NCBI RefSeq assembly: GCF_900496995.4
Contig: NC_044006.1
Span: forward strand, 20,234,214 to 20,298,213
Length of the DNA stretch: 64,000 bases
Origin: Aquila chrysaetos chrysaetos
Lineage: Eukaryota; Chordata; Aves; Accipitriformes; Accipitridae
Direction: 5' to 3'
In this document: positions 37,602-50,600 of the stretch, in pieces
Position numbering within the stretch: the first letter of the stretch is position 1
Layout of the letters: every line of letters begins with the position of its first letter
Translations under genes and position numbers: made by a program
Notes under the pieces: generated by a model
Seen by the model: only the letters and a program-made list of their open reading frames with translations
Databases searched by the model: none
What the model was told of the DNA's origin: nothing

Positions 37602-38135
37602 CTGTGCATCATACTCAGCTCTGTTTGGAACAGATCCCAGGTGTGGGCTCACCTCAACCTCTCTTCCATTGGATATCATCCACGGCCTAATGACTGAGGA
37701 GGACCTGGCCTCTGTGCTGACCACCCCTGCTGCATCACCTGTCCCCACAGCCCATGAAGCTCCAGAGGACCCCACTGGTACTGCCACTAGAGCTGAGGCT
37801 GCAACAGAGCCTGCATCTGGGTCTCCGTCAGACGAAATTCACCCACTACATCAGAAGCCTCCACCCACACAGACCGTATAGACACATAGCCTTTTGCCAC
37901 CAGAGTCCATGGCCAGTGGACAACAGCTAGCTACCCCAGACTCCAAAGCTGACCTCTGTTTTCACCAACAGGATGAACGAGCATGGACAGACCAGGCTGG
38001 CCAGGTAGAACAACACGGGTTGACATCTGAGATGAGAAGGCATGGCCAAGTCAACATCCAGCTGGCAACAATGGAGAGGATGTGACTGTCCCCAGGACGG
38101 ACCAGCAAGCAAGTTGACTGAAAGTTACAGGGCAA

Positions 38136-39443
38136 AATGGAAGCATCAGCAGCCCTTGTCACAATTGTCTCGATCACAAAAATAATTGTGAACTCAGTGG
38201 GAAAAAATGCTGCTTTATTTCTTCTACTCAAGCTTACATTTTGAGCTTACATTGCTTTTAAGGAATTTACATGTGCAGATTAATGTATCAAGTTATTTTT
38301 CCAAAACTAACTTAAAAAGTGAGAAATAACAGTTCACTAATTTACCAGTCTGCATGTCTGGGGGAGAGGAAAGGGTGAAGGAAGGAAGCTATGGTTCTCT
38401 TTGGTGGAAACTGGAACAACCTCAGCCTACCAACAACAAGTCCCCATTCCTCTCTGTCAATGATTACTGTTCCATGATGATCATGATGTTGTTTATGCCA
38501 CCCCGCCATAGTGAAGAAATTAGAAACTGACATACTTTGGTTTAGTATTGACTTCATTATAAATATCTTCACTGCATGAATGTAATTTCATTAGGGAGCA
38601 GAGTTAATTAGTGTAGCTGTTTCTCATTACTAATATAACCCATATATATGCACAGTCTCGTTAGCTCTGCTGTTATCCCCTCTGTATGCAATCTTGTAAT
38701 AAATAAAGAGGCAATTTACTGTAACTCTGCTCTGATATTCAGAGTATGCTCCTTTAAGGGCTGCTGAGTGGATATTGCACACTTTCATGCATTTTACTTT
38801 GTCTCAACAATAATCGACCCGGAAACTCAGTCACACATAAAATAACAAAAAATAATCACACGTGAAAGTGGATTTCTCATTCTGTCCACCACTAACAGCA
38901 GACTGCAAACCCAAGCTGATACCTCTTCCACTGAGCAGTATTAATGTTCAGTCAATTAAGCAATTTGAAAGGCTGAGCCTTCTCGGGTGCTTTAGGAGAG
39001 ATTTAGCTCTTTGTAATGCAGCAGTGGGGTGTGGAGGATAAACAAGGCTGGCAAACCACACAAGCAAACTTTTCACCCCAATGAATATGAAGTACAGGAA
39101 GCAGCAAAATCACAAGAACAGATGAAAGACATGACAAGCAGAAGGAGACAGCAAGCAGTTAGTTCATGGACAAATAAGTAAAGCCGAGCTGTGAGACAAA
39201 AATGAATCTGCAAGAAAAAATCTTGGCTGTTCCTTGGTTAAATGCCCCAAACTGGTCACACAGGGGCATACTGATAACTATACAAGGGACACACAAAAAA
39301 GTCGTAACAGAGGCATATGGAAAAATACAGCATGTGAAATACATCACCATAACAACACTTTTTACAAAAATGTGTAGGAGTGTGAAACCACTGCAGTTAC
39401 TGGTGAAGTGAAAATAAAAAAAATAATAATTATGTTGGACCAA
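38136..39443. other. Intergenic, nothing recognised
   Basis: AT-rich sequence between the pseudogene and the minus-strand LTR. The AT-rich end at 39412-39432 is low complexity. Confidence 0.5.
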
Positions 39444-39448
39444 AGTGG

Positions 39449-40025
39449 TGTCGTGGTTTAACCCCAGCCAGCAACTAAGCACCACGCAGCCGCTCGCTCA
39501 CTCCCCCCCCACCCAGTGGGATGGGGGAGAAAATCGGGAAAAGAAGTAAAACTTGTGGGTTGAGATAAGAATGGTTAAATAGAATAGAAAAAGAAGAAAC
39601 TAATAATGATAATACTAATAAAGTGACAACAGTAATAATAAAAGGATTGGAATATACAAATGATGCGTAGTGCAATTGCTCACCACCTGCTGATCAATGC
39701 CCCGTTAGTCCCTGAGCGGCAATCCCCCCACCCCCATTCCCGCCAGTTTATATACTGGCCATGACATCACATGGTATGGAACACCCCTTTGGCCACTTTG
39801 GGTCAGCTGCCCTGGCTCTGTCCTGTGCCAACTTCTTGTGCCCCTCCAGCCTTCTTGTTGGCTGGGCATAAGAAGCTGAAAAATCCTTGACTTTAGACTA
39901 AACATTACTTAGCAACAACAGAAAACATCAGTGTTATCAACATTCTTCTCATACTGAACTCAAAACATAGCACCCTACCAGCTACTAGGAAGACAATTAA
40001 CTCTACCCCACCTGAAACCAGGGCA
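39449..40025 (-). mobile_element. Solo LTR, Neoaves-type ERVL-like family, minus orientation
   Basis: A 577-bp element runs from TGTCGTGGTTTAACCCCAGC to GAAACCAGGGCA with TG...CA ends. It is flanked by a perfect 5-bp duplication AGTGG (39444-39448 and 40026-40030). Read on the minus strand it has TATATAAA (39747-39754) in the expected promoter position, followed by a T/AT-rich R-U5 region. The terminal sequence is one I recognise as a very abundant bird LTR. Its intact duplication and low apparent decay suggest the most recent insertion in the window. No internal retroviral sequence remains, so it formed by LTR-LTR recombination. Confidence 0.88.
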
Positions 40026-40307
40026 AGTGGTTTCACGTATTTTAATGTCAAGAGGTATTTTTGCTATAACAGAAAAACTCTGAGCTGATAAAATAATAGC
40101 AAGGACAAAATCTTCTCCTGGAGGTCAGAATGTGTGTAGGAGCAAATGTTAATTTAGATTTGTGTTACTAAATGTTCCACATTAATAATTGCTGCAAGTT
40201 AGTTACTATATTTAGTATCCAGATTTAGTAACTTGAACCTTCGCAAAGCTGTGAACATGAAGTAAAGATGTGGAAGGGAGATTGACCTCTGCAGTATTAA
40301 GATGAGT

Positions 40308-40830
40308 TAAAATCACAGAATCATAGGAAAAAATAGATCATAGGAGATCTCTTGAGGTCATCTAGTCCTATCCCTGGCTCAAAGCATGGCTAAATTCAAA
40401 GTTAGATGAGGCTGCCCAGGACTGTGTCTAGCTGTGTTTTGAAAATCTTTAAGGACAGAGAATCCGAATACCTTCTCTGGACTCCTGGCCTGCAGCTGCA
40501 CCACCCTCAAATTATTATTAATATCCTCGTAAGATTCCTGCTGGCCCATTCCCCCAGTCTGTTGAGGTCCTTCTGAACAGCAACCCTGACCTCTGGCGTA
40601 TTTCTGCTCCATCCCATTTGGTGTTATACGCAACACTCTGTCCTGTTACGCAGCTCGTGGTGAGGATGTTGAAGAGTATCAGACCCAGCACTGAGGAGCT
40701 GTGCTCCTAACTGATTGCCACTTACTCCTGCCAGCCCCTCTTCAGTGGTCCTTCAACGCTGTGTTTGACCCTTACACCTGAGGTCCTTGCTCACCTGATA
40801 TGCCCCATCTTCCAGTGATCAAAGCCTTTG
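40308..40830 (-). mobile_element. CR1 LINE 3' fragment, minus orientation
   Basis: The 5' edge reads AATCACAGAATCATAGG, the reverse complement of the typical CR1 3' tail. It continues through GAGGTCATCTAGTCC, then CCCAGGACTGTGT and GATGTTGAAGAGTATCAGACCC, all diverged versions of the avian CR1 3' UTR. Only the untranslated 3' portion is present, as expected for a 5'-truncated LINE copy. It lies between the two opposed LTRs. The right boundary is fuzzy. Confidence 0.8.
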
Positions 40831-41149
40831 TAACTCACCCCACTCTGTCCCTGCCTTCCCCTACAAGCAGTAAGAGGGATTTTTGCTACTAGAGACAGAT
40901 GCTTTTGCAAAAATATTAAGTCCTTATTACTTAAGTAAGTATGGTTCATTCAGGTGAAAATTGCACCCTAGAAAGATTGTTTTCTGGATTAATCCACATT
41001 CCAGAAAAGCTTTCTGAACATACTTCTTTTAAAATTTTATTTTTTAATTTTTCCAAACAAAAGCTTTCTTTTTGAAAATATTCATATTTTGTTACATTTT
41101 CAGAATGTTTCAACTGTTTGCTTCAAAATTGCATTTTTCCTTTCTGCAT

Positions 41150-41692
41150 TGGGTCTGGCTGGGATGGAGTTAATTTCCTCCACAGCAGCCTGTACCATTC
41201 TGTGTTTTAGATTAGTGACCAAAACAGTGCTGATAACACATCAGTGTTTTAGCTCTTGCTGAGCTGTGCTTGCACAGCACTGAGGCCTTCTCTGCTTTTC
41301 CAGTCTGCCCCTCTAGCCAGTGGGCTGGGGGTGGGCAAGAGATAGGGAGGGGGTGCAGCTGGAACAGCGGACCTGAGCCCACTGAAAGGATATTCCATAC
41401 CATATAACATCATGTTCCGCAGTAAAACTCGGAGAGGCGGAGTTTTTCCAAAGTAGCCATTGCTCAGAAACTGATTGGGCATCCGTCTGCTGGTGGTGAG
41501 TGATGATTGCTTTTGCATCACTTAATCATTTTTTTCCCTCCTCCACCCCTCCCCTTCACTTATTAAACTGTCTTTGTCTTGACCCATGCGTTTTCTTCTT
41601 TTGCCCTTCTGATTCTCTCCCCCTTCCTTCTGGGGGAACTGAGCAAGTGAGTGGGTGGGGGCTTAGCTGCCAGCCAGGATCAACCCACCACA
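41150..41692 (+). mobile_element. Solo LTR related to the 39.4-kb copy, plus orientation, older
   Basis: A 543-bp element starts TGGGTCTGGCTGGGATGGAG and ends CAACCCACCACA. It shares with the 39.4-kb LTR the start (TGGAGTTAATTT), the central block GGATATTCCATACCATAT and the end block TCTCTCCCCCTTCC...CTTAGCTGCCAGCC. ATTAAA at 41562-41567 fits a polyadenylation signal. No clean target duplication remains (TGCAT versus CTTCA). It is more diverged than the 39.4-kb copy and probably a different, older subfamily. No internal viral sequence remains. Confidence 0.82.
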
Positions 41693-44600
41693 CTTCAGAA
41701 TTTAAGCCACATTTTTAAAGAAGGATTTAAAAGACTGTAAAATTCCTTAAACTGGTAGTTTGGATTGCACCAAAGAGCTTTAGTTTAGAAAATAAAATTG
41801 GATTTTGATACAACCTTATTTTTATTCAAACTGTTAAATTTGAACATGCAAAGCAAAAAATCCCCAAGGCTCAAACAGGAAAAACCTGTTATTTATTTAC
41901 TTTTTAATCAGGAGGGTTTTCAAGTATCAGGAGGATCTAACAAGCAACCTTTAAAATCAATTAATTTTTAGCTTCTCATAGGTAACAACTGGTTGATGCT
42001 GGCTAACAACAGTTTGACAGTCATGCCTAAAACCATGCTTAGTGAAAAAGAATAAGAAGTAAGAGCATTAATTGCCTCTTTTGCTGTCCTCCTTTGAACT
42101 GAGGACATAATCCCTGGATTTATTTTTGAGAGTTTATATCTTCTGATGCAAAGAAATGTAACTTTGAATTTTTCGATTAATTAGGCCTTCAGCTTTACAG
42201 ATAAACATAATGTTTTAAAGATGCTTATTTCTACTACAATTATTTCTGCTACTTTGTACATTGAAAATGTACAACTGAAACACATAAATCTATGTACCTT
42301 TGAAACACGTAGGTAAACTCCCTTCCTGAATTTCATCTGCAATTTAGATCAAATTATTAATCATGTCTAAGGCAACTTTTTTTCTCTCTCAGATTTGAAT
42401 AAAATAAATCTCCAAAGAGGTCAGGATTTGCTTAGAGAAAAAGTATGACCTATTGAAAAGAAAATTTTCCTCCTGAGCTTATTTCTCGTAGTGAGTAAAT
42501 AGCTGCTGAAGGGATGTTACCTGTGGTGGGAGTAGGTAAATAAGTGTGGTATTTGGATCATGGAAAAATCTCCTCATGCAGGTGTGTGTGGCTGCAGTTA
42601 TCCTGCAAGCAAAATACTATGGGCAGTAAATCTGCAGCATGGGTCAGTGATAACCCTGGGGAAACAGCCGCCTGCTCCGTCATCCTTGGAAGGCAGCTGT
42701 AGGATGCTAAGGCCAGTACCACCCAGAAGGCTCTTATATGAACAGGGAATGGACCTCCAAGTGAGAAAGAAATAGTAGATAAGGCAGAGAAATGCCTGTG
42801 CTGGTTTTTTGGCTTCTATTTATCTCAAAGGTATACAGGGAACGTATCTAAAAGCATTATGATTTATAAAACCTGAGTTAGCTTGAGCTAGTCCTATGAT
42901 ACTCTGTGAAGTGCTTTTTTTTCACAGGTATTTAAAATGGGAGCTGAGCAAGGACTTCAGGCCCTTTCAATTATTTCACAGTCCAGATGACTGCATCTCC
43001 CTACAGAAAGGTTTGTACCCTCTGAAGTCTGTATGAACAGCCAGCTGACAACACTGTCACTGCGCAATAGGAAATTAGTCAGGCAGGTTTGCAAGGACGT
43101 TAGTAGCCCACCAGCTGTGATTAAAGAAACATCAGCTTCTCCTTTTAATTCTTTCCAGAATGAATGTTTACCCTGTGGATGAACCTCCATATGCGTACTA
43201 CCACAGATGCCTTTTCAGAATTGCAGCAGTCCAATGTGGGCACTGTCAAATCCTGGCTCCTGCTGAACGTGGGGATGAAAGAGGCAAAGTTCTCCTTTCT
43301 TTAGCAAACTTAATTTTCCTAGCCCTGCTGTTCAACTTTATTTTGATTTACCTTTTCCTTTTTTAAACTGTTGAGTGTTTCTCAGCTGTCTTATCTGATT
43401 CTAAGGACTTTTCTACCCCCCTTTTCTAGTCCTTGTCCCTGGGGCTGAACATTCTCCTCAATCTCTAAACATCATGGAGGGTTTTATTCCTCCCGTTGGG
43501 CTCAAGAGATACTGTGCTTCTGACAGTCTGTCTTCTTCATCCACGGGCCTCAGTCTTTCCCTCTGCTCTTTGGGAAAGGAGTGCATCACTAGCAAGTGTT
43601 ATATTTGTGCTGGACTGCATGGATTTAAGGCTATTCCTGGATCTGAGGATGTTCCCCTACCGAATTTTTGGATGAAGATCAGCAGGTTCTTAATCTCTGC
43701 TCCACCATGTTTGCTCAGAGACTTTCAAGCCATAAGCAGAGACAGGAGAATCTTGTTGGAGCTCAGGAGCACTGGCCACCCAGTAACCCTTGCATGCTCC
43801 CATGGGAAGTGGAGTAAAAGCACCAGAAGACAAGCTGCCTCTACTCCCAAAGGGAGGTAATTGCTGAATCCTAAAGATCCCCTTCTGCTTTTAAAGGTAG
43901 CCCTCTCCTACCTCTTTGAAGCCAAGACTGATTGCCTACAGTGGGACAATATTAGGAATAGAAGGATTTGGTCATTGCTCTTGACTCCCTCTCTCCGTGC
44001 CTCTCTTCAGTTGGCAACTGATGCATTAAAATACTCAAGTTTCAAGCTTGTGAGATTTTGTACTCATTTGAGTTTCAGTCAGTCAAAAATGATTGGTAGC
44101 TGAGTACAAGATTTTATAAAGTAACCTCAGGTTGAACGTACAAAAATAATTTCCTCCCTGTGTCTTCTTCATTAACAAAGGCTTCTCCCATCCTTCACTT
44201 CTAAGAACTGCTGGTGGTTGAAAGAAAAGCAGTTAGGATAATCGCTTCATTTTAAATGTTCCCCTCCATCCCAATCTCTTGTTCTACAATCTATTTTTGT
44301 TACAATGGAAAGATAAGTCCAACAGGACTCTGCTAAACAGTTCATTTGGAACCTATCACATATGTCATTTTCATAGAGTTAGCTTTAAGTATGTTAATTA
44401 GCTTCATGGCCCATCTATGCTTTAGGGTAGAAATGTTCTTACAATTACAGTAATTGCTCAAATCCTTGAACTGAGAAAACAAAGAAACAGTGAAAGCTGT
44501 TGAATGAATTGATGTAGACAGTTTGATGGTACTTAGGATCATGATCATTTTAGTATGAAAGCATTTTGATTGGTTGTACATATTCTCTTTGCCATGTGTA

Positions 44601-47600
44601 GAGGGTATGGGGTATAAACAGACATACGGCATGGCATTCATTTTATTTCATTCCTGCAAACAGCATGTATAATGGAAGCACAGAGATTTACCAATTAGCA
44701 AAAAGGCAGCAGAAATTACATTGTTATTTCATCTTCCAAGTGCTGAATGTGGCTGAATTATTTAGTAATATGTATAATATATAGAACTTTAAAGATATGA
44801 TCCGATATAGTGAGCAAAAAGCCTTTCTGAGTTGCTTTGGGACGTGCTCTCAAGTAACGGTTCCTCACATTTCAGCAAATAGCAAACCTGGGTAAGATCT
44901 AAATAAGCACAGAGTCTGCTTTACTGTTTTAAATGTCTTTCCTCTTAAAGGCCATTTTTTGTTTTCTGTAAAAAAATAGCCTTCTGTAAGAAAGCTGCGG
45001 TCACTACTTATCATTATCATAGCACTAGAAGGAGCAGAAGTGCTGGTCTGGATTTAAGTCAGAGCAGTTGGGGTAATCACTGTTGTCATCTAAGTCTGCA
45101 ACCTCCTCCTGAAAAGAGGAAGAACTGGGTGCTGTAGACCCAAAAGAAACCCGAGGCCTAGAGAGACACCCCAGTAGAGATACTATTTTTTCGGTAATTT
45201 TGGCAATCTTTCGTTAAACCATTGAGTTTTCAGATCTGATGATGCCAGTGATATTTGTGGTTAGAATATAAAATGACAACTCTGTCCTGAGAAATGTATG
45301 GGTCTGCTGGAACTGCTGGTCTTACCACAGGTGATGGACTGGCCAGCACATAGGTTCATTCCCGGTTGCTACTGGCATCTCTGAAGAAGTCAACACAACC
45401 TTTTCCAAGGCAGGGCAGAGAGGAGGTATACTTTAAAGACATGATGAGCATCTCTTTTTAAATATCTTCAGATTATTCTTGTCTGCACAACGCTTTGCTT
45501 CCTAAGCCACTTCTATCATTGAGTGTTGAAGAACTGCTTTTTTCTCTATTGCATTTTGCTCTGCAAATGGTGGCTATGCAATGGACAAGGCACTCTGAGG
45601 GTGAGAGAGTCAGTTTTTGTAAATACAGGACTTAGTCCACTGCACAAATGGCTTCAGCTTTGGAGTTTCCTCTGCTTGTGGATTTGCCCCACTGCAGGTT
45701 TTCCAAACCTTGGCCCTGTCATTTCTTCCAGGAGCTTGAAGAAAGCAACTTCTGCAGCGGCATCCACTAGCTGAAATATTCAAATTTCAAACTCACTCTT
45801 GCTTCTCTAGGCATCTTTGGAAATCCCACAGGAAATTAAATCGTAAAAGGCTGGTAGCCTGCAACATAGGTTTTGTATTTGAATCTCTATTTAGTGATAG
45901 GAACTAAAAAATCTTCTACTTTGACAACCAGTCCAGTTTCCACCACTGAGAATAGCATGAAATATTACCACCATATATTGGAGATGCTCTAGGTCTTCTG
46001 TTTCATACTGATATTAAACTCCTTTTATATCTCAGAATTCACACTATTAATATTGATTCCCACTCCTCCTACCCCCTCCCAGTAAAGATAAATGCTAACC
46101 CATTTTTTCTGATTTGCTCATGGGTTAGGTTCTAGAAAGCTGATTCAAAATCCTTTTTGGTCATTGTTTTTCTAGTAAATGTGCTTTTTGGGATGTGTGT
46201 TTTGACGAAACTGCGTGACGCCTCTAGAATCATTAAATTATAAACTAATTTCCTGACAAATGCAAACATTTTTTATTTTCAAAGTCCTAGTCCCTGTCTT
46301 CTAGTGCTCTCTCTGCAACTCCATCCAGAACATGAGCAGTGCCTTTCTTCCAGAAAAATGGGAAACTTTCCTCAGTAAGGCTCATTTTTGTAGGATATGG
46401 TCACAAATACACAGTTGCAAGATCTCTGGGAGTTTAAGATCAATGGGAATTTGGAAAAACAACCCAAAACCAACCTCTCCACCCCATCTTGAAAGTACCA
46501 TCTCTGTGCTTTGGGCATCCTCCGTGCTTCCTGTAACTCACTGAAAACTGCTATCAGTGCAGTGAGGATCTCTGCTTTCCTACATAAGTTAATTGGTCTA
46601 TGTGTTTTCTTTCTAATTGCTTTTTAGTTTAATAAACATTAAGCCTTGCCCAGCTCTGTGTCAAGCAAACATTTGTTGCAGAGATCTAATTCCCTCAGAG
46701 GCTTGTTAATTCTGCATATTAGTATCAGGAAAGAAAAATTTGGGCTCTGTGGTTGTGACTGTATTTATCAAGCAGAAGAACATGAAAAATGGGGTAAAGT
46801 CGCATTGCGTGGGGCTAGTCCTAGAAACACAGAGTTCTGAGAAAAGCTGTGGGGCTGAAAACAAAGGGAATTAAGTTTGACAAGGAGAATGGGTGGCAGC
46901 ATGTTCAAGAAGAAAGGAAAGTGTTTGAGACCAGGAAAAGGTTATGCCATCAGTGCCAGATCTTTGACTCACATGTGGCGCTCTGCAGCTGCCCCAAGTA
47001 CAATGGCACTTTAAAGCCAGCATTATCAATTTTCTGGAATCATGTAAAGCAGCAACAACATCTACCGGTTTTGGAGGGCAACTAGACCAAATAGTAGGAT
47101 ATAACTATTTCATAAATTGTCTAACTTACCTCTAAACTGCTATGTACCAGCACAGGAGAATAATGACAAGCTCCTGAACTTGTAATAATAAATCTCATCT
47201 CCTTGCACCAAACCCAAGAAATAACAGTTTTGTTTCAAAAGACAAGTCATAGCCTGCCTCTGATGTACTTTGCCAAATTCCTCCACAGAAACCCATGATA
47301 TATTGCTTCTGCTTATATAAACCATAACGTCTACTTTTGAGGCATATTAAATAGGTATGACTGAGGCAACTATGTTATTATTTCTAATAAACAGAGAAGC
47401 CAAATAGCCTCTTCCATCCTGACAAACAAAGCCTGAGAAACCTCTCAAACAAATCTGCAACAAAATAAGTAGAAGATTAGTCCAAGAATCTCAAATCTCC
47501 TGCTAACCTTGTTGACCATTTACTAGTTGAAGTTATTAAATTCCTCATGCTGCATGGGTCAGTGGGATTCGCACATTAAAGGGATTATCCTGCAAGTTCA

Positions 47601-50600
47601 CTAACCATGGACTATGATTTGCTCACTTTCCAGCACCTGTGACTCACGTCTAACAGAGTGGGAGTAACAGAGCAAGAACCGTGATTGCATCTGCAATCAC
47701 AGAAAAAGCAGTATGCTAGACCATAACACAGGTATTCCCTATCTTACTGTTGTTTATGACTCTGACCTATATGTAGCTCAGTTCTTATAAGTAACTAGCA
47801 ATAGAGGGTTTAATATTAATAAATAATTGAAATTATCAGCAATTATGACCCTAGGTTGGAAGTAGCTAAAACTGAAAACCTGTCCAATAACACAAGGTAG
47901 CACAGTTTTATGGTTGTTCCTAGAGAGAATGGAGCTCTCAAGCTCATATGTGAAACCTTGGTTGCTATTATACTGACCAGCAAACATAAAATTTTCTTAA
48001 AAAGTGACACAGAAAGCAGAGGAAATCGTGCAGAAATAAAATGAAACCAAGAACTTAGAGTTCTGCTGTGGATCTAGCCCCTGCTTGAAGGAAATCTGCT
48101 ACACCCATGAATAGGCACAGTCAGTGGCACTTCCACAGAGACTCATCCCATGTCTGAACATCCAACAGGCCTTGTTCTTCTTCTCTCAGCTGTTGCTTCT
48201 CCTTCTGTTTCATTTTCTCTTCTTAATAATTTAAACCTTCACCTTTCTTCTTTGTCTTCTGTTTACCCCAGTGTTGAACCAGACATGCCCAGTTCTTTCC
48301 TTCCTTAAAGTCTGTTTGTGATGCTAGTCATGACCTGGATCTCTGATGTGTATATATGCATTTCTCTTTCAACCTTTATTCTTACTGCTGGTCAAGGCAA
48401 ACTATGTGCTGACAAAGTAAGAAGCAAAAGCAAGATCTGAAAGTTCATTTGAACAGGCTGATGTGACTCAATTTCCTTTTGTACCCAAATGAGAAACTAA
48501 CCTAAAACTTAAGACCTAGATCACAGAGCAGAGGTGAGTTTTTTGTTGGTTGTTTTTTTTTTAATAGAAGAACGTGAAAATGAAATGTTAACACACGGAA
48601 CAGCTTCAACATACAACCTTCAAGGAACATTTCAAGGACAAAGCAACTCAGAGGTATGAAACATCAATTGAGAAGTTCCGTTTCTGACCCCCAGCAGTTT
48701 CAGCTTCCGCCAATTGGCGCCCTCCCCAAGGTGACAAGAGAATTATCTATGCAACACCTTTGCAGGAGTTTTGGCATCTCTTTACATTCAAAGAGCTCAA
48801 AATGGACTCAGCAAGGTAATAGAGTGTGCAAGGCGATTGATCTCATAGCCTGATTTGGCTTTATCTGGAGTGCTGGCTGTCACATAGCAGCCATTTCAGG
48901 AATGCAGTTTCTTCATGTCTCTTCTGCATTTTTTCTTGGTGGTTCAAGCTTTGTGGATTGCTTCAGGTCCTGTGGACAGAGCACAAGGCTGCACGCATTT
49001 CCCTGCTTTACCCAGAGGCTGTGGATGTAGTTTCATGATCACTCTAACCCGTTGAAACCATCGGTGTCCAACACCCAGGCTGTTCCTTTCTGCAGAACGA
49101 GCTGATCATTTTGCCATCCAAACTCTGTTGCTACCGTTGTCAGGCAGCAGCCTGTCCTTATGTGGGATTAAGTGATGCTGGAACCACACCTGGTGAGTAC
49201 CATTATTCAGGTAGCTGTTGTCCTTCAGTGCTCTGTCTGCTGGAGCAATTGCATATTTCTCTTACCCCAAGCCCATGAGTATATGCAGTCTCCAAAATGG
49301 GCATCCCTTCTGTTCTGAATCCTGGTCTAGATGAAACGGTAACTGGTCCCTCAAAGCTTTCAGAGTTTATCCTGAGAATGTCTCACAGACTGCTGTCTCC
49401 ACATTCTTGCTCAGCCTCACAGCTCTTTCTGTTTCTCTCCCTGACTTTTAGTGCCCTTGGTTTTTAGAGTCTTTGTATTTATTTACTTCTAATACTTCTA
49501 CTCCTTCACATCTTTTTCTTCCTAATGACTGTACTTAATAATAGGAGAGAAGCCTCTTGGAGGGAACCATCCTCACATCCACAGCAGAGGATGACTGCAT
49601 GATGGCGGGAGCAATCCTAGTTCAGCCCTGCTGGAATATTGTTTTTATGTTATTGCTCACAAAATCTTGTGTGTTGTCCTTTTGTGTTTGAGTACTGACG
49701 ACTCTGACTGTGGTCTAGAAGTCTAATTGAAAAATAAACTGCGCTAACATTTTTCTGTTTAATGTCTAGTCAAGAAACTGCTTTTTTATGTCTCTAGAAG
49801 AACCCTGACTCAGTGCTTTCCTTTTCTTAGTGAGCTACCTTATACTAATGATATGGTTTGGGGTCAGCATTCATGCCTGCAGTTCAGACATAATCTTCAA
49901 GTGCCGCTGGCCTCTGCATGTCTTTTTTTAACAGCAGGAACACTTAAGTCACTTTTCATATATGTCTGAAGCTTATTTTACTTATAATATTTAAACAGTG
50001 AGTAATCTCCTCTGAATTCTTGAAGATCTAATAGCATGTTAGAGTGAAATCTTTTCTTAACTCTGCTAAATGGTTTGTTATTCTTGCACATTTAGCTTAA
50101 TTATTAAACATAAAACAAGTTCAGGGCAAAAGTGCATTTATAATGAAAAATCCTCTGCTCAGCTCCATATTTCGTCACTTGTTCAGTGGCATTTCTTACT
50201 TGCTTAGTAGCAAAGCCCAATAACTTGCAGCAGTCATACAGCTCTGGGAACCACTGCCCATCTGAGCTTTAAAACTAACCAAATTGTGGGCAGAAATAGT
50301 CCTGACGCATGGGTCTGTCTGTCGTACATGTCCGAGCACAGCGATGGTCTGACAGCTCAGCAGCTTTTCAGCAGTTCTCATTGCATGAACAAAATAGTAT
50401 TAGATGTTGAATGTATGTGATTGCTATCGCAGTAAAGCAAGAAAAAGGCTTGTGCCTTCCTGTGTGTGGGCTGAGAAAACCCTCAACCGTTTTTGGTCAC
50501 ACGGTAATACCAAAGGCTCTTTTTTTCACACTGGTTATACATGCCATGTGCTATGGATGTGTGAAATGGCAAATAAGGGGAAAGTCACAAAAATAAGAGA

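Larger units (their letters stand above)
35890..38135 (+). pseudogene. KRBA2-like (transposon-derived integrase) pseudogene, interrupted by an LTR
   Basis: This is a degraded copy of the KRBA2-like family of integrase-domain genes. It has three parts. The first is an N-terminal segment at 35890-36063 with KFKEELYKKYKK, MIPKAEYC and EYYLL. The second runs about 36189-36906, with an AHMASGHGG motif, a zinc-binding-type CVACQEKRR segment and a damaged rve integrase core. The core's first aspartate lies in QIDFNN near 36483, its second in QGHDGTQF near 36659 and its glutamate region near 36770. The third begins at 37607 with SALFG, then GLTSTSLP and MTEEDL, and fades by about 38135. Several in-frame stops (for example near 36540, 36717, 36815 and 36913) and frame changes rule out a functional protein. 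The sequence between parts 2 and 3 is a nested solo LTR. I am confident of the family and unsure of the exact ends. Confidence 0.8.

Noticed and set aside
43160..44103. Three consecutive plus-strand frames
   Set aside because: No family resemblance and no supporting splice sites; considered chance.
46849..47085. Frame with closely spaced Cys and His residues, zinc-finger-like at first sight
   Set aside because: Spacing does not fit any zinc-finger class, and there is no neighbouring exon or repeat of the pattern.
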